Source: an uncultured Roseobacter sp.
Lineage (GTDB): Bacteria; Pseudomonadota; Alphaproteobacteria; Rhodobacterales; Rhodobacteraceae
DNA length: 64,000 nt
Reading direction: 5' to 3'
NCBI RefSeq assembly: GCF_947493125.1
Contig: NZ_CANLQB010000006.1
Coordinates: 325,002 to 389,001 of the forward strand
This document shows, one piece after another, positions 53,518 through 63,815 of the stretch (position 1 is its first letter; every line of letters begins with the position of its first letter). The translations under genes were made by a program, and so were the position numbers. The notes below the pieces were generated by a model that had not been told where the DNA came from, did not search any database, and worked only from the letters and a program-made list of their open reading frames with translations.

Positions 53518-54039
53518 ATGCGCACGCGAACCCATACGGCAGACGGCACCTGTTCAACGGCCGTCTACTCCGAATGCGCGGCCTACCGCTACCGTCTCTC
53601 CCGGGTCTGGGACGCCAGCGGACCGCGTGTAAACTTTGTGATGCTGAACCCTTCGAAAGCGGATGAGATGCGCAACGACCCCACAGTCGAACGGTGCGAG
53701 CGCCGCGCCCGCCAGCTGGGTTTCGGCGCCTTCGAGGTCACCAATATCTTTGCCTGGCGCGACACAGACCCGCAGGCGATGCGGAAGGCCTCCGCGCCCA
53801 TCGGCCCGGAGAACGACGGCGTTCTGATCACCGCCGCACAGATGGCCGATCAGGTGATCGCCGCCTGGGGGGTGCACGGCGCGCACCTCGGTCGGGGCGC
53901 CAGAGTTGCGGAGCTGCTGCAGGACGCGGGCTACACACTCCATCATCTTGGCATGTCGAAGCACGGTCACCCCCGCCACCCCCTCTATCTGCCCTATGCC
54001 AAAACACCCGAATGCTGGGATTTTGCCCCTGCGCGTTAA
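53518..54039 (+). CDS. DUF1643 domain protein
   Basis: 173 residues. RYRLSRVWDASGPRVNFVMLNPSKAD, the block around DPTVERCERRARQLGFGAFEV, and VTNIFAWRDTDP are the conserved core of DUF1643 (about residues 23-90); WGVHGAH and LGMSKHGHPRHPLYLPY mark its C-terminal end. The family's function is unknown. It is a single gene between a terminator and the acidic protein gene, and it lacks signal or membrane segments, so it is cytoplasmic. Confidence 0.85.
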   Translation: MRTRTHTADGTCSTAVYSECAAYRYRLSRVWDASGPRVNFVMLNPSKADEMRNDPTVERCERRARQLGFGAFEVTNIFAWRDTDPQAMRKASAPIGPENDGVLITAAQMADQVIAAWGVHGAHLGRGARVAELLQDAGYTLHHLGMSKHGHPRHPLYLPYAKTPECWDFAPAR

Positions 54040-54140
54040 CACATTGGTCAGGAATTGCACCTAGACCGCGAACAGAGCGGGACTGTGCCGTCTTTGGGTG
54101 GCCAGATCGTCGACGGTGATGTGCAAGAGGGCAAAGGCTT

Positions 54141-54806
54141 ATGCTCTGGTTAGCTGGTTTGGTAGGGATGGCAGGCGTCGGCGCTGCAGCATTTGTCGGC
54201 GTGAAACCCGACACGACAGAGGAAGACGATACGCTTCCCGACGAACTCATGACATCCGGTGAGGGCGAGACGCTGCTGACCCAGATCAAAGGGCACAGTG
54301 CGGCGGGCGGATTGCTGCACTCCGACACGACCGTCGCCTTCAACGCGCCCGCAACCGCCGCATCGGGCGACACCTGGGGTGACGATGTCCTGAACGAAAT
54401 CATGGCCGAATTCGAAGCGACCGGGGGCGAGACCGCGGACACACCCGCGCCATCACACGAGACCACCTACAGCAGTGCGATGCTGAACGCTGAGGATGTC
54501 GACCTCGGCGAAGAGTCCGCCGTCGATCAACTGCTCAGCGACTGGATTGCCGAACGCGACGGAGCAGAGATACTTGACTACGAGGCGCGCACCGAAAGCC
54601 TGATGATCGTCTGGGACGACAGCGACGCAGCCGCAGCCGAGCCTCAGGTGGGTGTTTCTCCCGACCCGGATGATCCCGAGGTCATGCATGTGTCAATGAA
54701 CGGCGAGAACGTCGCCGAAGTCTATGGGGATGCGGAGCTCAGCGTCGCGGACCTGACCCTCATCCCGCTCAGTTCCGCCATGGCAGTGGGCCTCGAGGCC
54801 GTCTGA
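54141..54806 (+). CDS. Acidic membrane-anchored protein of unknown function
   Basis: 221 residues. One hydrophobic N-terminal stretch (LWLAGLVGMAGVGAAAFVGV, residues 2-21) could anchor it. The rest is strongly acidic, with many Asp/Glu and few Lys, for example TEEDDTLPDELMTSGEGE near residue 27 and WDDSDAAAAEPQVGVSPDPDD near residue 172. A folded part may occupy about 130-210 (EILDYEARTESLMIVWDD, then VSMNGENVAEVYGDAELSVA). This resembles Roseobacter hypothetical proteins with calcium-binding-like acidic domains, but I see no intact GGxGxDxx repeat. Confidence 0.65.
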   Translation: MLWLAGLVGMAGVGAAAFVGVKPDTTEEDDTLPDELMTSGEGETLLTQIKGHSAAGGLLHSDTTVAFNAPATAASGDTWGDDVLNEIMAEFEATGGETADTPAPSHETTYSSAMLNAEDVDLGEESAVDQLLSDWIAERDGAEILDYEARTESLMIVWDDSDAAAAEPQVGVSPDPDDPEVMHVSMNGENVAEVYGDAELSVADLTLIPLSSAMAVGLEAV

Positions 54807-54830
54807 GGACGGGCCTCTCCGATTCAGTGA

Positions 54831-54858
54831 TTGCTATTTTGAAACCGGGCGCTTATAC
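54831..54858 (+). promoter_or_regulatory. Candidate housekeeping promoter of rpsO
   Basis: TTGCTA at 54831-54836 and TTATAC at 54853-54858, separated by 16 bases. It would start an rpsO transcript with a leader of roughly 100 bases. The GGGCG/CGCCC hairpin at 54847-54862 overlaps the -10 region. Confidence 0.5.
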
Positions 54859-54965
54859 GCCCGCATCCCCGCGTGGAATCTCTCCGCGCGGTGTCCTCCA
54901 TGGGCCTGCGCTGGACGACATCCCGGCCTGCGCCTTGACCGAAACCATTTGAACAGGAGCCCCCG

Positions 54966-55235
54966 ATGTCGATCACTGCTGAAGAAAAAGCCCGCGTCAT
55001 GAAGGAATACGCAACCAAGGAGGGCGACACCGGATCGCCCGAAGTCCAGGTTGCCGTCCTCTCCTCGCGCATCGCGACGCTGACCGAGCACTTCAAGACC
55101 CATAAGAAAGACAATCATGGCCGCCGTGGTCTGCTGAAGATGGTGGCGACACGCCGCAAGCTTCTCGACTACGTCAAAGGCAAGGATGAGGCACGTTACC
55201 AGGACCTGATCAAACGCCTGGGCCTCCGGAGATAA
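54966..55235 (+). CDS. rpsO: 30S ribosomal protein S15
   Basis: 89 residues, exact family length. [60 protein letters not shown] and RRKLLDYVK are hallmark segments. It binds the central domain of 16S rRNA. GGAGC precedes the ATG. In many bacteria pnp follows rpsO directly; here three other genes lie between. Confidence 0.98.
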   Translation: MSITAEEKARVMKEYATKEGDTGSPEVQVAVLSSRIATLTEHFKTHKKDNHGRRGLLKMVATRRKLLDYVKGKDEARYQDLIKRLGLRR

Positions 55236-55257
55236 ATCGCAGAGCGATTTTCTCCGC

Positions 55258-55300
55258 GTGCCGACGCGTGGGTTTGCGCAGCAAACCTGCGGTCCGGCAC
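55258..55300 (+). other. Nested stem-loop in the rpsO 3' region
   Basis: GTGCCG (55258-55263) pairs with CGGCAC (55295-55300), enclosing a perfect inner stem GGTTTGC/GCAAACC (55271-55277, 55281-55287) with a 3-base loop. It sits between the rpsO stop and the terminator at 55321, so it would be part of the mRNA 3' end. Confidence 0.55.
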
Positions 55301-55320
55301 CCGGTCAAAGTTGAAAGCAG

Positions 55321-55348
55321 ACCGCGCCCGTCCGGCGCGGTTTTTCTT
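55321..55348 (+). terminator. Intrinsic terminator of rpsO
   Basis: ACCGCGCC...GGCGCGGT stem (55321-55328, 55334-55341) with loop CGTCC and TTTTTCTTT. It separates rpsO from the LysE-family gene. Confidence 0.9.
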
Positions 55349-55380
55349 TACCCCCGGTCTCTCTGACCTAGAGTGCCCCC

Positions 55381-55971
55381 ATGCTGACCTTCGCCGCTGC
55401 CGTCTTCTTCCTGATGATCACCCCCGGCCCCGGCGTGCTCTCCACCGCCGGTGTGGGTGCCGCCTTCGGCGCGCGTGTGGCCACCCGCTATGTGCTGGGC
55501 CTCTTCATCGGCACCAATCTGGTCTGCATCGCCATCGTCTCCGGCGTCACGGCAGCGATCCTCGCCGATGACCGGCTGCGCACACTCCTCTTCTTTGCTT
55601 CAATTGCCTACCTGACCTACCTCGCGCTGCGCATCGCACTGGCAGGCAGTAAAGTGGCCTTTATCGAACGCACCCGCCCGCCGGGCATCCGGGGCGGCAT
55701 TCTGCTGCAGGCGATCAATCCCAAGGCCTATGCGGTCAACACAGCACTCTTCACAGGTTTCGGCTTTTGGCCACAAAACTTTCCCGTGGAGATCGCACTG
55801 AAATTCCTGATTGTGAACGCGATCTGGATCCCGATCCACTTCAGCTGGCTGTGGCTCGGCATCACGCTGCAACGCATGAACCTGCCGCATCGCACCCAGC
55901 GCACCATCAATATCGCCATGGCCGCTTCGATGATGGCGGTTGTCCTGTTAGCGGCCCTCTCGCAGGCCTGA
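55381..55971 (+). CDS. LysE-family amino-acid exporter
   Basis: 196 residues with five to six hydrophobic helices. The N-terminal MITPGPGVLSTAGVGAAFG is the LysE/RhtB signature (near residue 12), and GILLQAINPKAYAVNTALF is the second conserved block (near residue 104). These proteins export amino acids or their derivatives. It is the first of three small genes between rpsO and pnp. Confidence 0.92.
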   Translation: MLTFAAAVFFLMITPGPGVLSTAGVGAAFGARVATRYVLGLFIGTNLVCIAIVSGVTAAILADDRLRTLLFFASIAYLTYLALRIALAGSKVAFIERTRPPGIRGGILLQAINPKAYAVNTALFTGFGFWPQNFPVEIALKFLIVNAIWIPIHFSWLWLGITLQRMNLPHRTQRTINIAMAASMMAVVLLAALSQA

Positions 55972-56051
55972 TCGCAGAGCGTTGGACAAGCCCCGCGCCG
56001 GCGCGTAAACCGTTCCAAACCCACGCCAAAACGCAACCCCGGGGCGCGCCC

Positions 56052-56480
56052 ATGCCTGTTCTTCTCGAGATCGTCTTCGGCAGCACCGTGCTCCTGATTT
56101 GCGCGCTGCTGCATATCCTCAGCATTGCCCGGCTGATCCGGCATCTGCGCCAGAACGATCACTTTCAGCCAGGGCGCACCACGCGCCACCAGCTGCTGAC
56201 CGTCTGTGTGCTGTTCCTGCTGCTTTTGGCCTCGCATACCATCCAGATCTACATCAGCGCCTTCTCGCTTTGGATCATCGGTGCGCTACCTGGCTATGAA
56301 GCGGCGATCTACTACTCGCTCGTCACCTACACCACCGTGGGCTACGGCGATGTGGTCCTTGATCCAGGCTACCGGATCGCTGGCGCGATGATCTCGGTGA
56401 CCGGCATCCTGATGTTCGGGATGACCACGGCCTTCGTGGTGGGTCTTTTCACCCGCATCCTGGGCGAAAAGGATCTGTGA
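56052..56480 (+). CDS. Small potassium-channel-like protein
   Basis: 142 residues from the ATG at 56052. Helices at about 5-25 and 47-67 precede a pore loop with the selectivity filter TTVGYGD (near residue 95) and a last helix at about 105-133. It lacks any cytoplasmic regulatory domain such as RCK, and it has one extra helix before the usual two-helix ion_trans_2 core. It would conduct potassium as a tetramer. The start is preceded by a GGGG-rich stretch without a clear ribosome-binding site. Confidence 0.88.
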   Translation: MPVLLEIVFGSTVLLICALLHILSIARLIRHLRQNDHFQPGRTTRHQLLTVCVLFLLLLASHTIQIYISAFSLWIIGALPGYEAAIYYSLVTYTTVGYGDVVLDPGYRIAGAMISVTGILMFGMTTAFVVGLFTRILGEKDL

Positions 56481-56509
56481 TCACCCTGTCCACGCGCTAG
56501 CTCTGCCGC

Positions 56510-57028
56510 ATGGACCACCTGCCCCGCCTCGCTCTCTCTGTCCGCCAACCCTCCGCCTGGGCGATCATCCACGGTGGCAAGATCATCGAAAACCGCTCAC
56601 TGGGCGCGATCCGGGCAGGCCGGATGACGCCCGGCCCCATCTGCATCCACGCAGCGACCGGCATGAAGGAAGACGAATACCGCTACCTGCACTGGCGCTT
56701 TGCCCAACATGGAACCTCCTGCCCCCGCCCGGACGAGCTGGTGCGAGGCGCCATCATCGGCACGGTCGACGTGGTGGAGATCATCACGGAGAGCGATAGC
56801 GACTGGTTCGGCGGCGAAGCCGGCCTGTTGCTGGAAAATCCCCGCCCGATCGACCCAATCCCGGCAAGTGGGGCGCTCGGCTATTTCGAGTGGGGTCCGG
56901 GCGGTGAGATTGCTCCGCCCAAACCCTGGATGACCCGCTTCGCGCGCGCCGCTGACAGCGCAACGGGCGATCTCTTTCCTGACGCCCCACCCGCCTATAA
57001 AACCCCACCGAAAAAACCTTGGAGCTAG
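56510..57028 (+). CDS. ASCH-domain-like protein
   Basis: 172 residues. LALSVRQPSAWAIIHGGKIIENRS near the start is the ASCH/PUA-like opening (residues 7-30), ICIHAATGMK and VRGAIIGTVDVVEII continue the beta barrel, and the C-terminal 35 residues are Pro/Lys-rich and probably disordered. ASCH domains bind RNA or modified nucleosides. It begins 29 bases after the channel gene. Function is otherwise unknown. Confidence 0.78.
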   Translation: MDHLPRLALSVRQPSAWAIIHGGKIIENRSLGAIRAGRMTPGPICIHAATGMKEDEYRYLHWRFAQHGTSCPRPDELVRGAIIGTVDVVEIITESDSDWFGGEAGLLLENPRPIDPIPASGALGYFEWGPGGEIAPPKPWMTRFARAADSATGDLFPDAPPAYKTPPKKPWS

Positions 57029-57153
57029 GGCTTAACGTCGCGGAAGGCGTCCCTTTCCAACGCCCGCAATCTCGTGTACGTACGCGCAATCTGAGACAGG
57101 CGCCCGGACCTCAGCGCCAGACGAAAACCGTTGTCAAAGAAGATACCGGGGTC

Positions 57154-57171
57154 AGGGGGAATACGCCCCCT
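57154..57171 (+). promoter_or_regulatory. Hairpin in the pnp leader
   Basis: AGGGGG (57154-57159) pairs with CCCCCT (57166-57171), 36 bases before the pnp start. In E. coli PNPase represses itself through a stem in its leader; a similar role here is only a possibility. Confidence 0.35.
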
Positions 57172-57207
57172 ATGCAAATGGCCAATGGGCCAACTTGAGG
57201 AACCTAG

Positions 57208-59346
<2,139 letters not shown>

Positions 59347-59369
59347 TCGGCGCGACACGGCAAAAATGA

Positions 59370-59398
59370 GGCCCCGGTGACCCCACCGGGGCCTTTTT
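59370..59398 (+). terminator. Intrinsic terminator of pnp
   Basis: GGCCCCGGTG (59370-59379) pairs perfectly with CACCGGGGCC (59384-59393), followed by TTTTTCG. Confidence 0.92.
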
Positions 59399-59494
59399 CG
59401 TGACGCAGCGTCTCTACTGCCTTCCGCAGGGTCAGCCTAGGCGACGCACAAATCGGTGCTACCCTGCCTGCGATTCCGGCTTGGGAGGGCCTTC

Positions 59495-60628
59495 ATGAAA
59501 AACCGTATTCTTTCACTTGCGCTGGCCTGCAGCCTCGCAACCAGCGCTGGGGCCGGTGTTCTCGATTTCACCAGCTACTACGCTCTGGGCGACAGCCTGT
59601 CCGATGACGGCAAGCTCGGCCAGCTTGCACCACCCAGCGTCGGCGGGCGTTTCTCCAACGGTCCGGTCTGGACCGAGATCATCGCCGACCGGTTCCGCAC
59701 GGCACGGAAGGAGACCCGGAATTACGCCTTGGGCGGCGCCACAGCAGGTGACCTGAACACCACCGACTATAGCAATGGCGGCACGGTGCCACCCGCTCAG
59801 GTGGCCGCGCTGACGGCACTTTCCACCTTCAAGACCCAGGCCGCCACCCTCGCTGCGACGGTTGCCAATTCGGGCAGCAACCCGCTGGTTTCCGTGCTGT
59901 TCGGGGCCAACGACTTCTTTCAGCAGATCGGGACGGCAGCCTTTGACCCCGCACGCACGGCCTCCGAGGTCATTTCCGGTATCCGGGCAGTTGCGGCCGT
60001 CGGGCCAGTCTTTGACGACTTCCTGGTCTCCAACCTTCCAGACATCAGCCGTACGCCGGCTTTCAACGCCGAGCTTGTGGTCGCGCAGGCAACCCTCGCC
60101 GCGCTCAAAGCCGATCCGACCGCAGACCCGGTCGAAGTCGCGGGCGCCGAGGCTACGGTTGCGGCGCTCAGCGCGCGGGCTGCGGCGATCCAGGGCGCCT
60201 CTTTGCTGTTCAACGCAGAGCTCGAAGACGGCCTGCAAGAGCTTGAGAACATCGACGGGCTGACGATCGCCCGGGTCGATCAGTTCTCCTACTTCAACAA
60301 CCTGATTACCGAAGCGCCCAGCCTCGGGATCGTCGACACCGTCTTTCCCTGCACACCAAATCTGAGAGAGGTTCAGCTGCAAGGCAACTGCTCCTTTGTC
60401 GGGTTTTCCCCGGACGGGCAACCGATCTTCGATCCGACGCTGGCGGACAGCGTGCTCTTTGCTGACGGTGTGCATCCGAACCGCATCGCACAGGCCAGAT
60501 TTGCAGAGTTCGCCCTGTCCAGTATCGAAGACCGCCTGCCCGCACCGGTTCCGGTGCCCGCAGCTTTGCCTCTTCTGCTGGCTGGGCTCGGTGTCTTCGG
60601 CGTCATGGCGCGCCGCCGCCGCGCCTGA
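59495..60628 (+). CDS. Exported SGNH/GDSL hydrolase with VPxPA-CTERM-like sorting tail
   Basis: 377 residues from the ATG at 59495 (GGGAGGG upstream). A signal peptide (MKNRILSLALACSLATSAGA) is followed by the GDSL block YALGDSLSDDGKL (catalytic Ser near residue 33), the GANDFF Asn block and DGVHPNRIAQ with the Asp/His pair near the end. The last 27 residues run PVPVPAALPLLLAGLGVFGV and end in MARRRRA: a Pro-containing motif, a membrane stretch and an Arg cluster, as in VPLPA-CTERM exosortase substrates. It is likely a surface or secreted esterase/lipase. No exosortase gene is in the window. Confidence 0.9.
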   Translation: MKNRILSLALACSLATSAGAGVLDFTSYYALGDSLSDDGKLGQLAPPSVGGRFSNGPVWTEIIADRFRTARKETRNYALGGATAGDLNTTDYSNGGTVPPAQVAALTALSTFKTQAATLAATVANSGSNPLVSVLFGANDFFQQIGTAAFDPARTASEVISGIRAVAAVGPVFDDFLVSNLPDISRTPAFNAELVVAQATLAALKADPTADPVEVAGAEATVAALSARAAAIQGASLLFNAELEDGLQELENIDGLTIARVDQFSYFNNLITEAPSLGIVDTVFPCTPNLREVQLQGNCSFVGFSPDGQPIFDPTLADSVLFADGVHPNRIAQARFAEFALSSIEDRLPAPVPVPAALPLLLAGLGVFGVMARRRRA

Positions 60629-60656
60629 GCGGGAGCACACCCGAAACACTCTCATG

Positions 60657-60683
60657 CCCCCGGCCTGCGCCGGGGGTTTTTCT
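60657..60683 (+). terminator. Intrinsic terminator of the GDSL hydrolase gene
   Basis: CCCCCGGC (60657-60664) pairs with GCCGGGGG (60669-60676), loop CTGC, then TTTTTCT. Confidence 0.9.
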
Positions 60684-60732
60684 GTTCACGGGATACTGTA
60701 GAATGGGATGAGATTTCACAGATGGAGCCAGA

Positions 60733-61191
60733 ATGGCGTTCTCCTCCACCGACCAGCGGCTTTTGCGGGAAATTCAACGCGACGCCAGCCTGTCGCTTGC
60801 TCAGTTGGCTGACCGGTGCGGCATGGCCCAGAGCACGGTCTGGCGACGGATGCAGGACTTCGAGCGCCAGGGGCTGATCACCGCGCGGGTCGCACTGCTG
60901 GATCCGTCCAAGGTGGGCTCCAAACTCTGCGTTCTGGCGGCAATCACCCTGCGCGATCATGCGGAACAGACGGTGGCGGGTTTTGCACAACTGATCGAGG
61001 GACATCCGGAGATCGTGGAATGCTATGCCACGTCGGGCAGCGCCGATTATCAGCTGAAAATCCGCGTCGAGGATGTGGAGGCCTACGAGCGCTTCATGAC
61101 CCATACGCTTCTGCGCAACGAGGTCGTGCGCGGAGTGCACTCGAGCTTTGTGTTGAAAGAGCTGAAATCAACCACCGAACTGCCAATTTAG
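60733..61191 (+). CDS. Lrp/AsnC-family transcriptional regulator
   Basis: 152 residues. N-terminal helix-turn-helix SLAQLADRCGMAQSTVWRRM (near residue 18) and DFERQGLITARVALLDPSKVG, then the RAM ligand-binding domain with VECYATSGSADYQLKIRVED (near residue 98). It senses an amino acid or related small molecule and binds DNA as an oligomer. It is convergent to the peroxiredoxin gene; its target is not apparent. Confidence 0.94.
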   Translation: MAFSSTDQRLLREIQRDASLSLAQLADRCGMAQSTVWRRMQDFERQGLITARVALLDPSKVGSKLCVLAAITLRDHAEQTVAGFAQLIEGHPEIVECYATSGSADYQLKIRVEDVEAYERFMTHTLLRNEVVRGVHSSFVLKELKSTTELPI

Positions 61192-61319
61192 CGCATCAGG
61201 TCAGGCGGGGCGTCCCAAGGGCACGTTCGGGCAATGACCACGACTATGGTCTGCCCAGCTGAGAGTCCGCGGAGCACAGCACGGTCCCACTCCAACCTTG
61301 GTCGATTTCAACCGGGAGA

Positions 61320-61341
61320 GGCGGCGCAGGATGACGCCGCC
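61320..61341 (-). other. Hairpin after the peroxiredoxin gene
   Basis: GGCGGCG/CGCCGCC (61320-61326, 61335-61341) lies 14 bases past the peroxiredoxin stop on the minus strand. There is no T-run, so terminator function is uncertain. Confidence 0.35.
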
Positions 61342-61354
61342 ACAAAAGCTTGGG

Positions 61355-62008
61355 TTACTCCGGCGCCTTGGTTGTGCGCAGATACGGCAGCACCGTCGTG
61401 AACTCGCCGAACTTCGCCTTGGCATCTTCATCGGACACCGTCGCCGGGATGATCACGTCATCGCCCACGTTCCAGTTCGCCGGCGTCGCCACTCCTTTGC
61501 CAGTCGAGGTCTGCAACCCGTCGAGCGCGCGCAGCACCTCGGCAAAGTTGCGCCCCACGGTCATCGGGTAGGTCATGCTCAGCTTCAGCTGCTTATCCGG
61601 CCCGATGATGAAGACCGAGCGCACAGTGGCGCTGTCGGCCGGCGTGCGCCCGTCGGGCAGGTAGGCCTCGGCGGGCAGCATGTCGAAGGCCTTCGACACT
61701 TCCAGCCCGTCATCCGCGATGATCGGAAAACCGGCCTTCGCCCCGCCCACCTTTTCGATGTCCTGCTTCCATTTCTTGTGGTCCTCGACCCCGTCGACGG
61801 AGACGCCAATCACCTTGGTTCCGCGCTTCTCCCATTCGTCGGCCAGCTGTGCCACGGCCCCGAATTCGGTGGTGCAGACCGGTGTGAAATCCTTGGGGTG
61901 CGAGAACAGGATCGCCCAGCTGTCGCCGATCCAGTCATGCAGCTGCAGGGTCCCGTGGTCGGTTTCGACGGTCAGGTTCGGGATGGTGTCGTTAATGCGC
62001 AAGCCCAT
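61355..62008 (-). CDS. 1-Cys peroxiredoxin (Prx6 type)
   Basis: 217 residues. The peroxidatic Cys is in DFTPVCTTEFGAVAQL (near residue 45), with the preceding ILFSHPK and the later SVDGVEDHKKW typical of the Prx6 branch; RSVFIIGPDKQLKLSMTYP follows. No second conserved Cys is seen in the C-terminal part. It reduces hydroperoxides in the cytoplasm. It is transcribed divergently from the aldehyde dehydrogenase gene. Confidence 0.95.
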   Translation of the reverse strand: MGLRINDTIPNLTVETDHGTLQLHDWIGDSWAILFSHPKDFTPVCTTEFGAVAQLADEWEKRGTKVIGVSVDGVEDHKKWKQDIEKVGGAKAGFPIIADDGLEVSKAFDMLPAEAYLPDGRTPADSATVRSVFIIGPDKQLKLSMTYPMTVGRNFAEVLRALDGLQTSTGKGVATPANWNVGDDVIIPATVSDEDAKAKFGEFTTVLPYLRTTKAPE

Positions 62009-62146
62009 GGTGTCCTCCGGTGCAATGCTTTGGTGACTCGTTGCGTTAACTTAATCATATCACCGGCGGGTTTCATCCCCCTCTCTTGCGGACCCACCCC
62101 CCCGATGACAGAGTGCCGCCAAGCTCAGACACGAAGGACAGAACCC

Positions 62147-63574
62147 ATGCTGGAAAAACGCGACTTCTACATCAACGGCCAGTGGGTCGCCCCCGCAAAA
62201 CCCAATGATTTTGCCGTGATCGACCCCTCGACCGAAGAGCAATGCGCGGTCATCTCGCTGGGCGATCAGGCCGATACAGATGCCGCCGTCGCTGCCGCCC
62301 GCGCCGCCTTCGACAGCTGGTCGCAGACCTCCAAGGCGGAGCGTACGGCGCTGCTCGCCAAGCTGCTCGAGATCTATAACGCCCGCGCCGAAGAGATGGC
62401 ACAGGCCATGTCCATGGAGATGGGCGCCCCCATCGACCTCAGCCGCGCGCAGCAGGTCGGCGCGGGTAGCTGGCATCTGGAAGGTTTCCTGAAGGCCTTC
62501 GAGGACTTCCGCTTCGAGCGTGACTATACCGCCACCGAAAAGACCCTGCTCGAACCCATCGGCGTCTGCGCTCTGATCACGCCGTGGAACTGGCCGATGA
62601 ACCAGATCGTGCTCAAGGCTGTGCCTGCCCTGGCCACCGGCTGCACCATGGTGCTGAAACCTTCCGAGATCGCACCGCTCTCCGGGTTGCTCTTCGCCGA
62701 ATTCGTGCATGAGGCGGGCTTCCCGCCCGGCGTTTTCAACCTGGTGAACGGCGATGGCGCGGGCGTGGGCAGCCAGCTCTCGGCGCATCCGGAGGTCGAC
62801 ATGGTCAGCTTCACGGGCTCCACCCGCGCAGGGATCGCCATCTCCAAGGCCGCCGCCGATACCCTCAAGCGTGTCAGCCTCGAGCTCGGCGGCAAGGGTG
62901 CGAATATCATCTTTGAGGACGCGCACCCCAAGGCCGCCAAGGCGGGTGCCATCCGCTGTTTCCGCAACACCGGCCAGTCCTGCAACGCACCCACGCGCAT
63001 GCTCGTACACAAGTCCCGCTACGACGAAGCCGTTGAAATGGCTGCGGAGACGGCCAAAGCCACCCATGTTGGGCCCGCGTCTGAGGAAGGCCGCCACATT
63101 GGCCCGCTTGTCTCCAAGGCGCAGTTCGACAAAGTCCAGGCACTGATCGAAACCGGGATGCAGGAGGCCCGCCTTGTCGCCGGAGGTCTGGGCCGCCCCG
63201 ATGGGCTCAATCGCGGCTTCTACGCCAAACCCACAGTCTTTGCCGATGTCACCAACGACATGACCATCGCACGCGAGGAGATTTTCGGTCCGGTCCTCTC
63301 CATCATCCCTTTCGAGAGTGAGGAGGAGGCGATCAGCATCGCCAATGACACGCCCTATGGGCTCACCAACTATGTCCAGACCGAGGATGACGAAAAACGC
63401 CGCCGCGTCGCCCGTCGCCTGCGCTCTGGCATGGTCGAGACCAATGGCCAGGGCTTCGCGCAGGGTTCCCCCTTCGGCGGCTACAAGCAGTCGGGCAATG
63501 GCCGCGAGGGCGGCACCTACGGGCTGGAAGAATTCCTCGAGGTCAAGGCAGTGTCCGGCTGGGCCGCCGAATAG
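62147..63574 (+). CDS. Aldehyde dehydrogenase family protein
   Basis: 475 residues from the ATG at 62147; an open frame extends upstream but would overlap the peroxiredoxin gene and lacks family sequence. LITPWNWPMNQIVLKAVPAL, VLKPSEIAPLSG, SFTGSTRAGIAISK, LELGGKGANIIFEDA with the general-base Glu and the catalytic Cys in FRNTGQSCNAPTRM (near residue 281) are all intact, ending with GGYKQSGNGREGG. It oxidises an aldehyde with NAD(P). The substrate is not evident from its neighbours. Confidence 0.93.
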   Translation: MLEKRDFYINGQWVAPAKPNDFAVIDPSTEEQCAVISLGDQADTDAAVAAARAAFDSWSQTSKAERTALLAKLLEIYNARAEEMAQAMSMEMGAPIDLSRAQQVGAGSWHLEGFLKAFEDFRFERDYTATEKTLLEPIGVCALITPWNWPMNQIVLKAVPALATGCTMVLKPSEIAPLSGLLFAEFVHEAGFPPGVFNLVNGDGAGVGSQLSAHPEVDMVSFTGSTRAGIAISKAAADTLKRVSLELGGKGANIIFEDAHPKAAKAGAIRCFRNTGQSCNAPTRMLVHKSRYDEAVEMAAETAKATHVGPASEEGRHIGPLVSKAQFDKVQALIETGMQEARLVAGGLGRPDGLNRGFYAKPTVFADVTNDMTIAREEIFGPVLSIIPFESEEEAISIANDTPYGLTNYVQTEDDEKRRRVARRLRSGMVETNGQGFAQGSPFGGYKQSGNGREGGTYGLEEFLEVKAVSGWAAE

Positions 63575-63773
63575 CACGCGTCGAATTGCACCTCTAAACG
63601 ACTGAGCGGCGGTCCCACCGCCGGCGCGAGCGATGCACCTCGGTCCATAACGGGTCCAAGAGCGGCTATGAATGCCAGTCGGGAATCAACTAACCGAAAG
63701 AGTTCATCCGCCTCCAGACAGGGAGGAGCGGCAGACCAAAACCCCCCGACATCGACACCTGGTCCTCCGCCAG
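63575..63773. other. Gap between the aldehyde dehydrogenase gene and the insertion sequence
   Basis: No gene is seen. A 6-7-bp hairpin with GGCGGT/ACCGCC at 63608-63622 follows the aldehyde dehydrogenase stop without a T-run. TGGTCCTCCGC at 63760-63770 recurs at 63779-63789 inside the IS end. Confidence 0.4.
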
Positions 63774-63781
63774 TGAAGTGG

Positions 63782-63810
63782 TCCTCCGCTATGTTTAGGA
63801 AAGCGGAGGA
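63782..63810 (+). promoter_or_regulatory. Hairpin that would hide the transposase ribosome-binding site
   Basis: TCCTCCGCT (63782-63790) pairs perfectly with AGCGGAGGA (63802-63810), leaving an 11-base loop. GGAGGA in the 3' arm is the ribosome-binding site, five bases before the OrfA ATG at 63816. A transcript entering from outside would fold and block translation. Confidence 0.55.
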
Positions 63811-63815
63811 AAGAC

